Positions 23,725-32,672 of a stretch of DNA of 64,000 bases are shown one piece after another (the stretch's first letter is position 1; each line of letters starts with the position of its first letter). The stretch lies in assembly GCF_040362915.1 (NCBI RefSeq), contig NZ_AP029612.1, positions 2,480,001-2,544,000 of the forward strand. Reading direction: 5' to 3'. The notes beneath the pieces are model-generated. The model made no database searches. It had not been told where the DNA came from and saw only the letters and a program-made list of their open reading frames with translations. The DNA comes from Sediminibacterium sp. KACHI17. Its GTDB lineage: Bacteria > Bacteroidota > Bacteroidia > Chitinophagales > Chitinophagaceae. Made by a program: the position numbers and the translations under genes.

Positions 23725-26700
23725 TTAGAACCAACTACCAATAAAGGCTTGGTTTACTGTTGCTACATTTTTCAAACGTTTTTCTCTCTTCTTTCTAGCC
23801 ATTCTATTTCTGATCAATGTTGCCACCATCAATAACAAGAATATGATGGTCAATGGTGGAATACCCATGAAGCTGATCCACTTACCGCCAAACATTCTGC
23901 GCATAGGTCTGCGTAAACGTTCTGCGATCAGGTACATCGCAGGTACAATGATCAAGGTCATGAAGAATGCAAAGGTCAAACCAAAGATGATGGTCCAGCT
24001 CAACGGCTTCCAGAATACCACATTATCACCACCAAAGAAGATCCTTGGATTTAACTCAGAGAACAATGTCACGAAATTGATATTGAAACCAACCGCAATC
24101 GGGATGAATGCCAGGATCGCGGCAAGAGCTGTCAACAGTACCGGAATGATACGTGTTTTACCTGCCTGGATCACCGCTTCTTTTGTCTTCATACCTCTTG
24201 AGCGTAACTCATCCGCAAATTCGATCACAAGGATACCATTCTTCACTACGATACCTGCCAGACCTACGATACCGAGTCCGGTCATAAGTACGGATACTTC
24301 CATTCCTGTGATAGAGAAGCCAAGGAATACACCGATCACACTGAAAATGATCTCAGTTAAAATGATCACAGGCTTACTTACACTGTTGAATTGTAAAACG
24401 AGAATCAAAAGAATCAGTGCAAGGGCGATCAATAATGCTTTCAATAAGAAGGCACCTGTTTCCGCTTGTTGTTCTCCTTCACCGGTTTGTTTGATGGTTA
24501 CACCATCCGGTAATCCTTTGAAGTCTGCGATATGCTTTGCCAATACCTGATTCACGGCTGTAGCATTGTATCCTTCTGTTGTCAATACATTAGAACGTAA
24601 TGTGATCAAACGTTTTTGATTCTTTCTTTTTACACTACCCAGCGTGCTTGTTGGTTCAACTTTTACCAATGCGCTGATTGGAATATGTTTCACTGCACCA
24701 CCCGCTGCCATATCTCTGAACGAGATACGCATATTCAACAGATCTGTTAAGCTTTTACGCTGCAATTCATTGTTGCGTAGTTGTATTTTATATTCTTCTT
24801 TTCCTTCCTTCACTTTTGAAACCTCTCTTCCGAATAATGCCGTACGAATTTCCATACCGATCTGTGCTGTAGATACACCCTCGATCAAAGCACGTTGTCT
24901 GTCAATAGATAAAGTGATCTCAGGGTTTTTCAAATCCACATCCATTTTCAATTCTTCTACACCGGGCACCTGAATAGAATCCAGATAATTCTTAAGTGAT
25001 GTAGCACCTTTGATCATCGCATCAAAATCTTCACTAGCGATCTCAATATTGATTGGAGGATCGGTTGGCGGCCCGCCACTTTCCTGATCCACACTAATTT
25101 CTGAGCCTGGAATACCTTTCATCGCAGCACGGATCTGATCCAGATAAGGTCTAGTAGAAACCCCATGTCTCTTTTCAAATTCTACGAATGAAACCTGGAT
25201 ACGACCCAATTCACTTCTTGTACTTCTGTCGCCTGCTGTTGGGTCACCTGCACCCACCGCTACGTTACTGATCACACTTTCTACAATTGGATTTTGTTTG
25301 CCATTCTCAGTACCCAATATTTTATTCACCCTTCCTTCCAATACTTTGGTAACAGAATCTGTGTATTCCACATTTGTACCAACAGGTAATTTCAGGTAGA
25401 CAAAAATTTGATTGGGATCACCTTTCGGGAAGAATGTAACCGGAATACGTCCACTTCCTATTGAGCCAACAAATATGAACATAGAGATAAAGAACAATGC
25501 AATGGTTCCCAATAACAGGTGTACGGGTCTCCATCCGTTCAATGCCCATCTCAATAAACTTTCATAATGACTCATGATCCATGGCAAAGCCTTATTCTGG
25601 AAATTATGGATGGCGTCATCCAAAATATATCTGTTGAATACGACCAATATCATGAAGAACAGCAGTAAGTTACCCCAGAAGGTAGCGCCTGCGATATCCA
25701 ATAAAATACCAATGGCAATTGCGATCCAGAAACCTCTCTTCTTGAAGATGGCACTCTTCGGTTCTTTTACACCGTGTTCGTCTTCATGATTCATGAAGTC
25801 AACCGCAAAAATGGGGTTCATGATAAATGCTACTACCAGTGATGCGGCCAATGTAAAGATCAACATCGTTGGCAGGTATACCATGAATTTACCAATGATA
25901 CCCGGCCAGAATAATAGCGGGAAGAATGGTGCAAGTGTAGTTAATGTACCAGCTAATACCGGTATGAAAACTTCTCCGGCTGCGATTCTCGCAGAAAAAG
26001 CGGAAGTGAGTTTACCCTTGCCTTCCATAAAGATGCGGTGCGTATTTTCAATAACTACGATCGCATCATCCACAATGATTCCCAATCCAAATAATAACGC
26101 AAACAGTACAATGAAGTTGAGTGTAACATGTGTTCCAACGATAAGATCAGCGCCCGGTAAGAATACAAAGGCAACAAACATACTCAGTGGAACAGAGAGT
26201 GCCACAAAGAATGCATTTACTACACCCATGAAGAACATCAATACGATCAATACCAGTACGAACCCAATGATAATGGAGTTTACCAATTCATTGAATGAAG
26301 TCCTGGTCTGAATACTTTGATCTCCTGTGATCACAGCTTTCATATCCGTTGGATATAAAATACCTTTACCCTCTTCAACGATCTTTTTAACTCCATCACT
26401 GGTTTCGATCAGGTTCTCACCACTTCTTTTAATGATGTTCAGTGTTACTACATTTTTACCATCCAATCGCGCATAACTTTCTCTTTCTTTGATCGTATCA
26501 ATCACATGTGCAATATCTTTCAGGTAAATAGGAGCGCCATTTGCATTTCTGATGATCAGCTGCTGTAGATCAAAAGCAGTTTTTAATTGCCCTTTTAACT
26601 GCAGGTTACGTTTCATGTTCCCTACTTCCAGCAGACCGCCTGAAATGTCAAGGTTTTCACGTTGTACAGCAGCAGTGATATCATCAAAAGTCACTCCAGC

Positions 26701-27327
26701 ACTTTGCATGCGATAATTGTCGACATTGATCTGGAATTCACGCTCAGGAGCACCAACGATATCAACGCGGTTGATCTGTGGCAGGTCTTCCAGTTTATCT
26801 TTCATGTCATCTGCATATTTCTTCAAGCGGGGAAGATCATAATCACCGCTCAGGTTCACATACATGATGGGCTGTTCGCTGAAGCTTACTTCAAGAACCG
26901 TAGGTTCTTGTGTAAGATCATTCGGAAGGTCTTGTTTTGCTTTATCTACGGCATCTTTTACCTTCTGTAATGCGATATCTGTTTTAACATCGGTATCAAA
27001 CTCTACCATGATGGCAGAGAAATCCTGCTGCGATGTACTGGTAAATTTTTTGATCTTGGCACCGGTAATACCCTTGATTTGTTTTTCAATAGGACGGGTA
27101 ACAAGATTCTCGATATCTTTTGGTGAGTTACCTACATATACGGTTTGTACGTAGATAGTAGGGATCACGATATCCGGAAATTGCTCTTTGGGTAAGGTGA
27201 TGAATTGGTAGATACCTGCCAAGCTCACAAATAACATCATCAGATAAATCGATGTTTTGTTTTTGATACTCCAGGTCGTAGGTCCGAATTCTTTGAACTT
27301 ACCTTTTATATTTTCTAATGCACTCAT
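23725..27327 (-). CDS. RND-family efflux transporter permease, unusually long
   Basis: The 1200-residue protein is the inner-membrane proton-driven pump of a tripartite efflux system. It has the first TM helix at IYLMMLFVSLAGIYQFITLP, periplasmic porter domains, the proton-relay region GLGIIVDDAIVVIENTHRIF (both Asp present) and the partner Lys in GIVVKNGILVIEFADELRSRG. Usual RND pumps have about 1030-1050 residues. The extra length lies in a hydrophobic insertion after the first half (FWIAIAIGILLDIAGATFWG onward, about residues 530-570) and an additional C-terminal hydrophobic segment (MGIPPLTIIFLLLMVATLI). Substrate class is not certain; HAE-1 type drug or lipid export is most likely. It is the last gene of tetR-tolC-adaptor-RND and ends in a clear terminator. 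Confidence 0.93.
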   Translation of the reverse strand: MSALENIKGKFKEFGPTTWSIKNKTSIYLMMLFVSLAGIYQFITLPKEQFPDIVIPTIYVQTVYVGNSPKDIENLVTRPIEKQIKGITGAKIKKFTSTSQQDFSAIMVEFDTDVKTDIALQKVKDAVDKAKQDLPNDLTQEPTVLEVSFSEQPIMYVNLSGDYDLPRLKKYADDMKDKLEDLPQINRVDIVGAPEREFQINVDNYRMQSAGVTFDDITAAVQRENLDISGGLLEVGNMKRNLQLKGQLKTAFDLQQLIIRNANGAPIYLKDIAHVIDTIKERESYARLDGKNVVTLNIIKRSGENLIETSDGVKKIVEEGKGILYPTDMKAVITGDQSIQTRTSFNELVNSIIIGFVLVLIVLMFFMGVVNAFFVALSVPLSMFVAFVFLPGADLIVGTHVTLNFIVLFALLFGLGIIVDDAIVVIENTHRIFMEGKGKLTSAFSARIAAGEVFIPVLAGTLTTLAPFFPLLFWPGIIGKFMVYLPTMLIFTLAASLVVAFIMNPIFAVDFMNHEDEHGVKEPKSAIFKKRGFWIAIAIGILLDIAGATFWGNLLLFFMILVVFNRYILDDAIHNFQNKALPWIMSHYESLLRWALNGWRPVHLLLGTIALFFISMFIFVGSIGSGRIPVTFFPKGDPNQIFVYLKLPVGTNVEYTDSVTKVLEGRVNKILGTENGKQNPIVESVISNVAVGAGDPTAGDRSTRSELGRIQVSFVEFEKRHGVSTRPYLDQIRAAMKGIPGSEISVDQESGGPPTDPPINIEIASEDFDAMIKGATSLKNYLDSIQVPGVEELKMDVDLKNPEITLSIDRQRALIEGVSTAQIGMEIRTALFGREVSKVKEGKEEYKIQLRNNELQRKSLTDLLNMRISFRDMAAGGAVKHIPISALVKVEPTSTLGSVKRKNQKRLITLRSNVLTTEGYNATAVNQVLAKHIADFKGLPDGVTIKQTGEGEQQAETGAFLLKALLIALALILLILVLQFNSVSKPVIILTEIIFSVIGVFLGFSITGMEVSVLMTGLGIVGLAGIVVKNGILVIEFADELRSRGMKTKEAVIQAGKTRIIPVLLTALAAILAFIPIAVGFNINFVTLFSELNPRIFFGGDNVVFWKPLSWTIIFGLTFAFFMTLIIVPAMYLIAERLRRPMRRMFGGKWISFMGIPPLTIIFLLLMVATLIRNRMARKKREKRLKNVATVNQAFIGSWF

Positions 27328-27360
27328 ACAATTAGTTTAATAGATCTTGAATCTTAATGC

Positions 27361-28560
27361 CTACTTAGCGTTGGTAGTAATTATCTGACCATCATATAGA
27401 CTTTGATAGCCTTCTGTAATTACCATATCGCCTGTCTGTAAACCGGATTTTACTTCCAGTTTATCACCATAGAATTCTCCTACAACAACCATTTTCTTTT
27501 TAGCGATCATCTTGCCGTTTTCTTTAACAGCTACCATTACATACTTACCTTTCTCATCATTCTGTAAAGTGTTTACAGGAACAGTGATGGCATTATTGAT
27601 GGTATAATCTTGGATCTGTACCATCGCAATTTGATTGGGTCTGAAATCTTTATCATTCGGCATTCTTGCTTCAATAAAGAAGCTGCGGCTGATTGGATTG
27701 ATGATTTTTCCCGATACAGATATTTTCGCTTCAATGGTCTTATTGATATCAGGTAAGGTTACTTTTAAGCGTGTTCCGTTATTCACACGGTCAATATAGT
27801 TTTCAGGAACTTCAGTGGTTACTTTCAGATTACTTGTATTGACGATCTTGATCTGACCCGGACCGGCGAAGATCTCACCCACACGAATGTTCACATCTTC
27901 AGCCACACCACTTACATCACTGTATACAGAAGTGAAAGCCAGTTGTTCTCTGCTTAGCTTTACTTGCTCTTCAGCACTTTTCAATTGGTTCTCGAGTGTT
28001 TCTACATTGTTTTTTGCAGTGATCAATTGCACTTCAGTACCAATATTCTGTTCCCACAGATTCTTTTGCTTTTGATATAATGTCTTAGCAAATGACAATT
28101 GTGTCTTCAGTGTTTCAAGACCTTGTTCAGCTGCGATCACACTTTGACGCTGTAAAGCATCATCGAGTTTTAAGATCAATTGTCCTTTCTTCACCACATC
28201 TCCACGTTTGATATAGACAGCTTTTACTTGTCCGCCACCACCGCGTGGAGTCACGAAAGAAATATTCTCTGATTCGATCTTACCCTGCAGATCGATATAA
28301 TGCGTAAAGGTTTCAGGAGCTACTGCTGTTAATGCAACTAGTTTTGCATTGTCTGGCTTGGCAGAAGCCGGATCTAATTTTGCAATTTCTGCTTCAAGCT
28401 TAGCGATCTCTGCATCAATGCCATCCTTTTGTTTTTTTAACTCAGCCAGTTTTGCTTTTTGCTCAGCTGCGGCACCGCTGTTTGCTTCAGTAGAACCTGC
28501 ACCACAGGAAACCAGTGTTACAGAAGCAGCGAGTACCAGAATAGTGAATATCTTTTGCAT
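27361..28560 (-). CDS. RND efflux periplasmic adaptor (membrane-fusion lipoprotein)
   Basis: The 399 residues begin with a lipoprotein signal, MQKIFTILVLAASVTLVSCG, with the lipobox LVSC. A short coiled coil of Ala/Lys/Glu follows (residues about 33-65), which is unusual before the barrel-lipoyl core. The core includes GGGGQVKAVYIKRGDVVKKG, the hairpin helices (QSVIAAEQGLETLKTQLSFA), and VRVGEIFAGP-like strands near residue 220. The C-terminal membrane-proximal domain ends VKSGLQTGDMVITEGYQSL. It links the RND pump to the TolC channel. It lies between those genes with gaps of 33 and 20 bp, consistent with one transcript. Confidence 0.93.
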   Translation of the reverse strand: MQKIFTILVLAASVTLVSCGAGSTEANSGAAAEQKAKLAELKKQKDGIDAEIAKLEAEIAKLDPASAKPDNAKLVALTAVAPETFTHYIDLQGKIESENISFVTPRGGGGQVKAVYIKRGDVVKKGQLILKLDDALQRQSVIAAEQGLETLKTQLSFAKTLYQKQKNLWEQNIGTEVQLITAKNNVETLENQLKSAEEQVKLSREQLAFTSVYSDVSGVAEDVNIRVGEIFAGPGQIKIVNTSNLKVTTEVPENYIDRVNNGTRLKVTLPDINKTIEAKISVSGKIINPISRSFFIEARMPNDKDFRPNQIAMVQIQDYTINNAITVPVNTLQNDEKGKYVMVAVKENGKMIAKKKMVVVGEFYGDKLEVKSGLQTGDMVITEGYQSLYDGQIITTNAK

Positions 28561-28580
28561 ATACTTAGGTTTATTGGTAT

Positions 28581-29927
28581 TTATAGTTTTCCGATTGCTT
28601 TTAAATAATCTACCCTGGCAATGATCGCACTGTACAGGGCACTGATATAATTGGTTTGTGCGGTCACCAGATCTGTTTGTGCTGCAGTGATCTCGGTATT
28701 TGAACCGGTACCTACTTCATATTTTTTCTTGGTCTGGTTATATACACTTTCCGCCAGCTGCATGTTTTTCTTTTGAAAATTCATGGTTGCAATGGCAGTT
28801 TTGAAGTTCACTCTTGATTGCGCTACTTCATTATCGATGCTGAGTTTCAGGTTATCGATCTGATTCTCTGTTTGCTTCAATTCAAAACGCGCTTTTTTGA
28901 TCCTTGCATCTCTTCCAAAGCCATCAAAAATGGGAATCGATACATTCACGCCGATGAATGAAGTCGTGAACCAATCACCTTTACCAAAAAAGTCAAACTT
29001 ATTTCTCTGTGCATTTTTTGTATAGGAACCTGATAAAGCAACAGTTGGTAAATAGCTTAATTGATAACGTTTGATGTTGAACTCATTCAGTTTTTTACCC
29101 AGACTTAAATACTGAAAGTCTTTTCTGTCTGCATAATTGTAGGCAGTATCCAATGTAAAATCTTTACTGATCTGATCTTCACTTAAACGATCGGTCAAGA
29201 TCAGGGTATCATTTACCGGCATGCCCATTAAGGTTTTTAGTCCCATATATCCCAGATCGATACTGTTCAGTGCTTTTAACTTTTCTGTTTGCAGATTCGC
29301 AACCTGAACTGCGATTTTGTCGAGGTCTAGTTTCTCTGCAAAACCATTTTTGTACAGCTCTCTGGTATCATTTTCCAGTTTCGATAATCGATTGATGTTA
29401 GCATCCAACAGATCGATCTGTGTTTTGCTGACCACCAGTTGATAATAGATCTTGTGAATGTTCGTTTTGATCATCTCTTCTGTCACTTCCTTGTTCTTGG
29501 TCTGGAATTCCATGGAAGTTCTACGGGCTTGTAAGCCAATGAAGACCTGTCCATCAAATAATAACTGCTGAACCTGAACAGTGGCTGAAGCGTTGTACTT
29601 AACCCCAAAACGAACGGGGATAAAGGTTCCGGCTGCTCCTCCGAAAAATTCTCCGGGTAATAAAGAAACAGGTAATTGTAAATAATCATTACCGCTGACA
29701 TTACCGGTAACTGTTGGTAATGCAGCCGCAGTGATATCGCGGTTGGTTTGGTTTTGCACCTGAATATTCAACAATGCATTTTTTACCTGAACATTGTTTT
29801 TATTGGCATAATCAACGCATTGCTGAATGGTAAATTCATGCTTTGCAGGATTTTGAGCGTTGGTAAGAATACTTATCAATGCCAGCCCCATCAGTAAAAC
29901 CAATCTTGAGATCCTTCTTTCGTGCAT
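28581..29927 (-). CDS. TolC family outer-membrane efflux channel
   Basis: The 448-residue protein has a signal peptide ending in ALISILTNAQ. Two OEP repeats follow, each with a long helical stretch: one around FTIQQCVDYANKNNVQVKNA and the second around KKKYEVGTGSNTEITAAQTD. The beta-barrel segment is in between, near the AAGTFIPVRFGVKYNASATV part. It assembles as a trimeric channel across the outer membrane and periplasm. It follows the TetR gene by 11 bp on the minus strand and is the first structural gene of the operon. Confidence 0.93.
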   Translation of the reverse strand: MHERRISRLVLLMGLALISILTNAQNPAKHEFTIQQCVDYANKNNVQVKNALLNIQVQNQTNRDITAAALPTVTGNVSGNDYLQLPVSLLPGEFFGGAAGTFIPVRFGVKYNASATVQVQQLLFDGQVFIGLQARRTSMEFQTKNKEVTEEMIKTNIHKIYYQLVVSKTQIDLLDANINRLSKLENDTRELYKNGFAEKLDLDKIAVQVANLQTEKLKALNSIDLGYMGLKTLMGMPVNDTLILTDRLSEDQISKDFTLDTAYNYADRKDFQYLSLGKKLNEFNIKRYQLSYLPTVALSGSYTKNAQRNKFDFFGKGDWFTTSFIGVNVSIPIFDGFGRDARIKKARFELKQTENQIDNLKLSIDNEVAQSRVNFKTAIATMNFQKKNMQLAESVYNQTKKKYEVGTGSNTEITAAQTDLVTAQTNYISALYSAIIARVDYLKAIGKL

Positions 29928-29938
29928 AGGTTTTAGAT

Positions 29939-30553
29939 TTATTTTTTTTGTCTTTGTTGCTTGTATTTTAAAATCAGTTTTTGTCCTTTTGCTGTTGCCA
30001 TTCCAAACAGAAAATTATCGGTGATCTCTGCTATCACCTGGCCCGGTGTAAATTTGGAAGCGGGAAAATTCTCTTTGTCAAACATGAAAAACATGGTAAC
30101 CAACCGAAACCGTGTCAATAACTCTACATGAATATCTTCACGGTATAACCCTTCTTGTATACCCCACTCCAAATTACTTTTGATCACTTCATGGAAGAAT
30201 TTATTCTTGTGATCCAGGAATTTTTTATAGGCTTTTGGATGATATTTTTCCAAGTCGAACATGAGTGAAGGATTCATGTGCTTCAGCATTTCCTGAACCA
30301 TGTCTACCGCCATGAAAATCTCATGAATGGCATTTTCACTTTGATTTCTGTGACCGGTACAGTCGTTTTTACTTCTTTCGATCTCGATATCAATCGTACC
30401 ATCTACCAACGCATCTTTGTCTGCATAATACTGGTATATGGTCTTCTTGCTCATGCCCAGATGATTGGCGATCTCATCCATACTCACACTTCTGAGCCCA
30501 TATCGCATGAATAATTCATGCGCTTTGATCAATATTCTTTCCTGCGTTTCCAT
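29939..30553 (-). CDS. TetR/AcrR-family repressor of the efflux operon
   Basis: The 204-residue regulator has an N-terminal helix-turn-helix (GLRSVSMDEIANHLGMSKKT followed by IYQYYADKDALVDGTIDIEI), the standard TetR DNA-binding domain. The C-terminal ligand domain is of the type found in local repressors of efflux pumps. It is the first gene of the operon, so it probably represses itself and tolC-adaptor-RND. Its likely operator is the 11-bp inverted repeat at 30577-30608, which overlaps the promoter. The inducing ligand is unknown. Confidence 0.93.
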   Translation of the reverse strand: METQERILIKAHELFMRYGLRSVSMDEIANHLGMSKKTIYQYYADKDALVDGTIDIEIERSKNDCTGHRNQSENAIHEIFMAVDMVQEMLKHMNPSLMFDLEKYHPKAYKKFLDHKNKFFHEVIKSNLEWGIQEGLYREDIHVELLTRFRLVTMFFMFDKENFPASKFTPGQVIAEITDNFLFGMATAKGQKLILKYKQQRQKK

Positions 30554-30569
30554 AATCTAAATTCGCGCG

Positions 30570-30600
30570 CAAAACTATGGAAACTTTTATCGTTACCAAA
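30570..30600 (-). promoter_or_regulatory. Promoter of the efflux operon: TTTG-N19-TAGTTTTG
   Basis: On the minus strand TTTG (30600-30597) and TAGTTTTG (30577-30570) form a consensus Bacteroidetes promoter with an exact 19-bp spacer, 16 bp upstream of the tetR start. The spacer contains half of the operator palindrome. Confidence 0.8.
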
Positions 30601-30608
30601 GTTTCCAT
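30577..30608. promoter_or_regulatory. Operator: ATGGAAACTTT-N10-AAAGTTTCCAT
   Basis: A perfect 11-bp inverted repeat with a 10-bp spacer covers the -33 element and most of the promoter spacer of the efflux operon. This position would block RNA polymerase. A third half-site, GTTTCCAT, lies at 30546-30553 and includes the tetR start codon. The TetR regulator encoded by the first gene is the probable ligand. Confidence 0.8.
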
Positions 30609-30764
30609 GTGTTTTTTGGATTAATTCTGTGTTAAACGGTCAATAAATCATATGAATGAAATGCTTATGACAGTTAGTTTTTGAGATGTTTAAAAGAACA
30701 TCATATTGTATTCTAAGTGTGTATTTGTCGATTTCTTAGTTACTTTACATTGAAATCCAAACAG

Positions 30765-31406
30765 ATGAGTAATGTGGATGTAAAAAACAGTCTTCGTGTA
30801 TATCTCAAGAAACTGTTGCAATATTTTTTTCAGGGGATGATCGTACTGGCACCCATTGGTATTACACTTTGGGTGGTGGTTGGCTTATTTCGCTGGATCG
30901 ATGGGTTTCTTCCCAATCTCATTAACTCTCTTTTCCCTGACCTACTCGAAAAAGATGCTGCCGGTAATTTAAGAAGCTTACCAGGATTGGGTTTTATTGT
31001 TGTGATCGCTCTGGTATTGCTCGTTGGATGGATCTCTTCTCTTTTTGTGGTCGGACGTTTAGTGACGTTATTAGATACAGTTCTTGAAAAAACGCCGGGT
31101 ATCAAATTCATTTATTCATCTGTCAAAGATTTTCTGGAAGCTTTTGCCGGTAATAAAAAGAAATTCGATAAACCCGTACTCGTGAATGTAGATGGTGCTG
31201 ATGTATGGCGTATTGGCTTCATCACTCAACAATCTTCTGAAGAGTTCGGTCTGCATAACCATGTAACTGTTTATGTGCCACACTCTTATGCCATTTCCGG
31301 TATCACTTATTTTGTGCCCAAAGAAAAGATCAAATCACTCCCCGACATCAGCGCCGCCGATGCCATGAAGTATACAGTATCAGGTGGCGTTACGGATGTA
31401 GAGTAG
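30765..31406 (+). CDS. DUF502 family membrane protein
   Basis: The 213-residue protein has two strong membrane segments: QGMIVLAPIGITLWVVVGLF and LGFIVVIALVLLVGWISSLF. It then has LVTLLDTVLEKTPGIKFIYSSVKDFLE, whose KTPGIKFIYSS section is the DUF502 hallmark. The C-terminal soluble beta domain (VLVNVDGADVWRIGFITQQS) is typical. No function is established. An in-frame GTG at 30717 would add 16 residues; ATG 30765 gives the normal start MSNVDVKNSLRVY. It is divergent from the efflux operon. Confidence 0.88.
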   Translation: MSNVDVKNSLRVYLKKLLQYFFQGMIVLAPIGITLWVVVGLFRWIDGFLPNLINSLFPDLLEKDAAGNLRSLPGLGFIVVIALVLLVGWISSLFVVGRLVTLLDTVLEKTPGIKFIYSSVKDFLEAFAGNKKKFDKPVLVNVDGADVWRIGFITQQSSEEFGLHNHVTVYVPHSYAISGITYFVPKEKIKSLPDISAADAMKYTVSGGVTDVE

Positions 31407-31494
31407 CATATAGCTTATAGTTCATAGCTTAATGGTTAATAAGAGACATTTTTTTAACTATAAACTATTGGCCATTAACTATATGCTATAAGCT
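31405..31494. repeat. Imperfect palindrome, TTATAGTTCATAGC class
   Basis: The left part ATAGCTTATAGTTCATAGC and right part CTATATGCTATAAGCT form an imperfect hairpin between the DUF502 stop and serC. The left part is identical over 19 nt to the element at 22199-22300. The right arm has diverged and the words are rearranged (TTAACTATAAACTATTGGCC), as if slipped. Confidence 0.75.
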
Positions 31495-31531
31495 CCAGAC
31501 TTTCCCTACCTTGCGCATTCAAGCAATCGAA

Positions 31532-32602
31532 ATGAAGGTTCATAATTTTAATTCGGGTCCGTCTATTTTGCCTAGAACTGTGATGGAGCAAGCGTCACAG
31601 GCCATTCTTGACTTTAATGGAACAGGATTGTCGATCCTGGAGATCGGACATCGTACCACTCATTTTCAGGATGTTTTACAGGAAGCTATCAGTAGTGTTA
31701 AACAACTGATGGATTTAAGTGATGATCATGAAGTTTTATTCTTGCATGGAGGTGCTACCACACAATTCATGCAGGTGCCTATGAATTTATTGGATGAAAA
31801 AGCGACTGCTGCTTATCATGTCAATGGTATCTGGGGTAAGAAAGCAGCTACAGAAGCAGCTTTATTTGGAAATGTAACGGTGGTAGCAGACAGCTCAGAC
31901 CAGCAGAATACATATATCGGAAAAGATTTTACAGTTCCTGCATCTGCTTCTTACTTACACATCACTTCTAATAATACCGTTGAAGGCACACAGTGGCATC
32001 AATTCCCGGAAACAGAAGTGCCATTAGTAGCAGATATGAGCAGTGATATCTTTTGCAGACCGGCTGATTACAAACGATTTGGATTGATCTATGCAGGAGC
32101 GCAGAAAAATATGGGAGCCGCAGGTGTGAATATGGTAGTGGTACGAAAAGATCTGTTAGGAAAAGTGAGCAGAAAAATTCCAACCATCATGGATTACCAA
32201 AAACATATTGATGCCGGATCATTGATGAATACACCACCGGTATTTGCAGTATATGTTAGTATGCTCACTTTGCGTTGGATTCTTCAAGAAGGAGGATTAA
32301 CAGAGATGGAAAGAAGAAATAAAGCAAAATCCGATCTTTTATATCAAACCATTGATAGTCTTCCATTGTATCGTGCACAAGTGGTTAAATCGGATAGAAG
32401 CCTTATGAATGCTGTGTTTTTCCTGAATGATCCATCATTGGAAACAGCATTTTTGGATCTCTGCAAGAAAGAAAATATGATCGGTGTAAAAGGTTATCGA
32501 ACAGTAGGTGGTATACGTGTAAGCATGTATAATGCATTGCCATTATCGAGTGTAGAAGCGATCTGTGATCTGATGAAAGACTTCGCAATAAAACATGGAT
32601 GA
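31532..32602 (+). CDS. serC: Phosphoserine aminotransferase
   Basis: The enzyme makes phosphoserine from 3-phosphohydroxypyruvate and glutamate, for serine and pyridoxine synthesis. The 356 residues include NFNSGPSILPRTVMEQA at the start, ILEIGHRTTHF, LFLHGGATTQFM, DMSSDIFCRP and the PLP-lysine region YAGAQKNMGAAGVNMVVVRK. The C-terminal GVKGYRTVGGIRVSMYNALP carries the phosphate-binding arginines. An in-frame TTG at 31511 would add seven residues; ATG 31532 matches the family start. The serA partner is not in the window, although DUF1015 (40392), often linked with serC in Bacteroidetes, is nearby. Confidence 0.95.
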   Translation: MKVHNFNSGPSILPRTVMEQASQAILDFNGTGLSILEIGHRTTHFQDVLQEAISSVKQLMDLSDDHEVLFLHGGATTQFMQVPMNLLDEKATAAYHVNGIWGKKAATEAALFGNVTVVADSSDQQNTYIGKDFTVPASASYLHITSNNTVEGTQWHQFPETEVPLVADMSSDIFCRPADYKRFGLIYAGAQKNMGAAGVNMVVVRKDLLGKVSRKIPTIMDYQKHIDAGSLMNTPPVFAVYVSMLTLRWILQEGGLTEMERRNKAKSDLLYQTIDSLPLYRAQVVKSDRSLMNAVFFLNDPSLETAFLDLCKKENMIGVKGYRTVGGIRVSMYNALPLSSVEAICDLMKDFAIKHG

Positions 32603-32615
32603 TTTTTATAAACGG

Positions 32616-32668
32616 TTGTGACCGCAAATAAATTTTACCTACTTTTGGACCGAAAAACGATTTTGGTC
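32616..32668 (+). promoter_or_regulatory. Promoter and probable autoregulatory operator of the second TetR gene
   Basis: TTG (32616-32618) and TACTTTTG (32640-32647) make a Bacteroidetes promoter with a 21-bp spacer. Directly after the -7 box, GACCGAAAA (32648-32656) and TTTTGGTC (32661-32668) form a near-perfect dyad over the expected transcription start. A direct repeat, TTTTGGACCGAAAA/TTTTGGTCGAAAA, overlaps it. The TetR product is the likely binder. Confidence 0.65.
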
Positions 32669-32672
32669 GAAA

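Noticed and set aside
23843..26311. Several long plus-strand open frames opposite the RND gene, including ones of 235 and 172 codons
   Set aside because: They are antisense shadows of a strongly supported 1200-residue RND gene. Their products have odd composition rich in Asn, Thr, Ile and Met and no domain.
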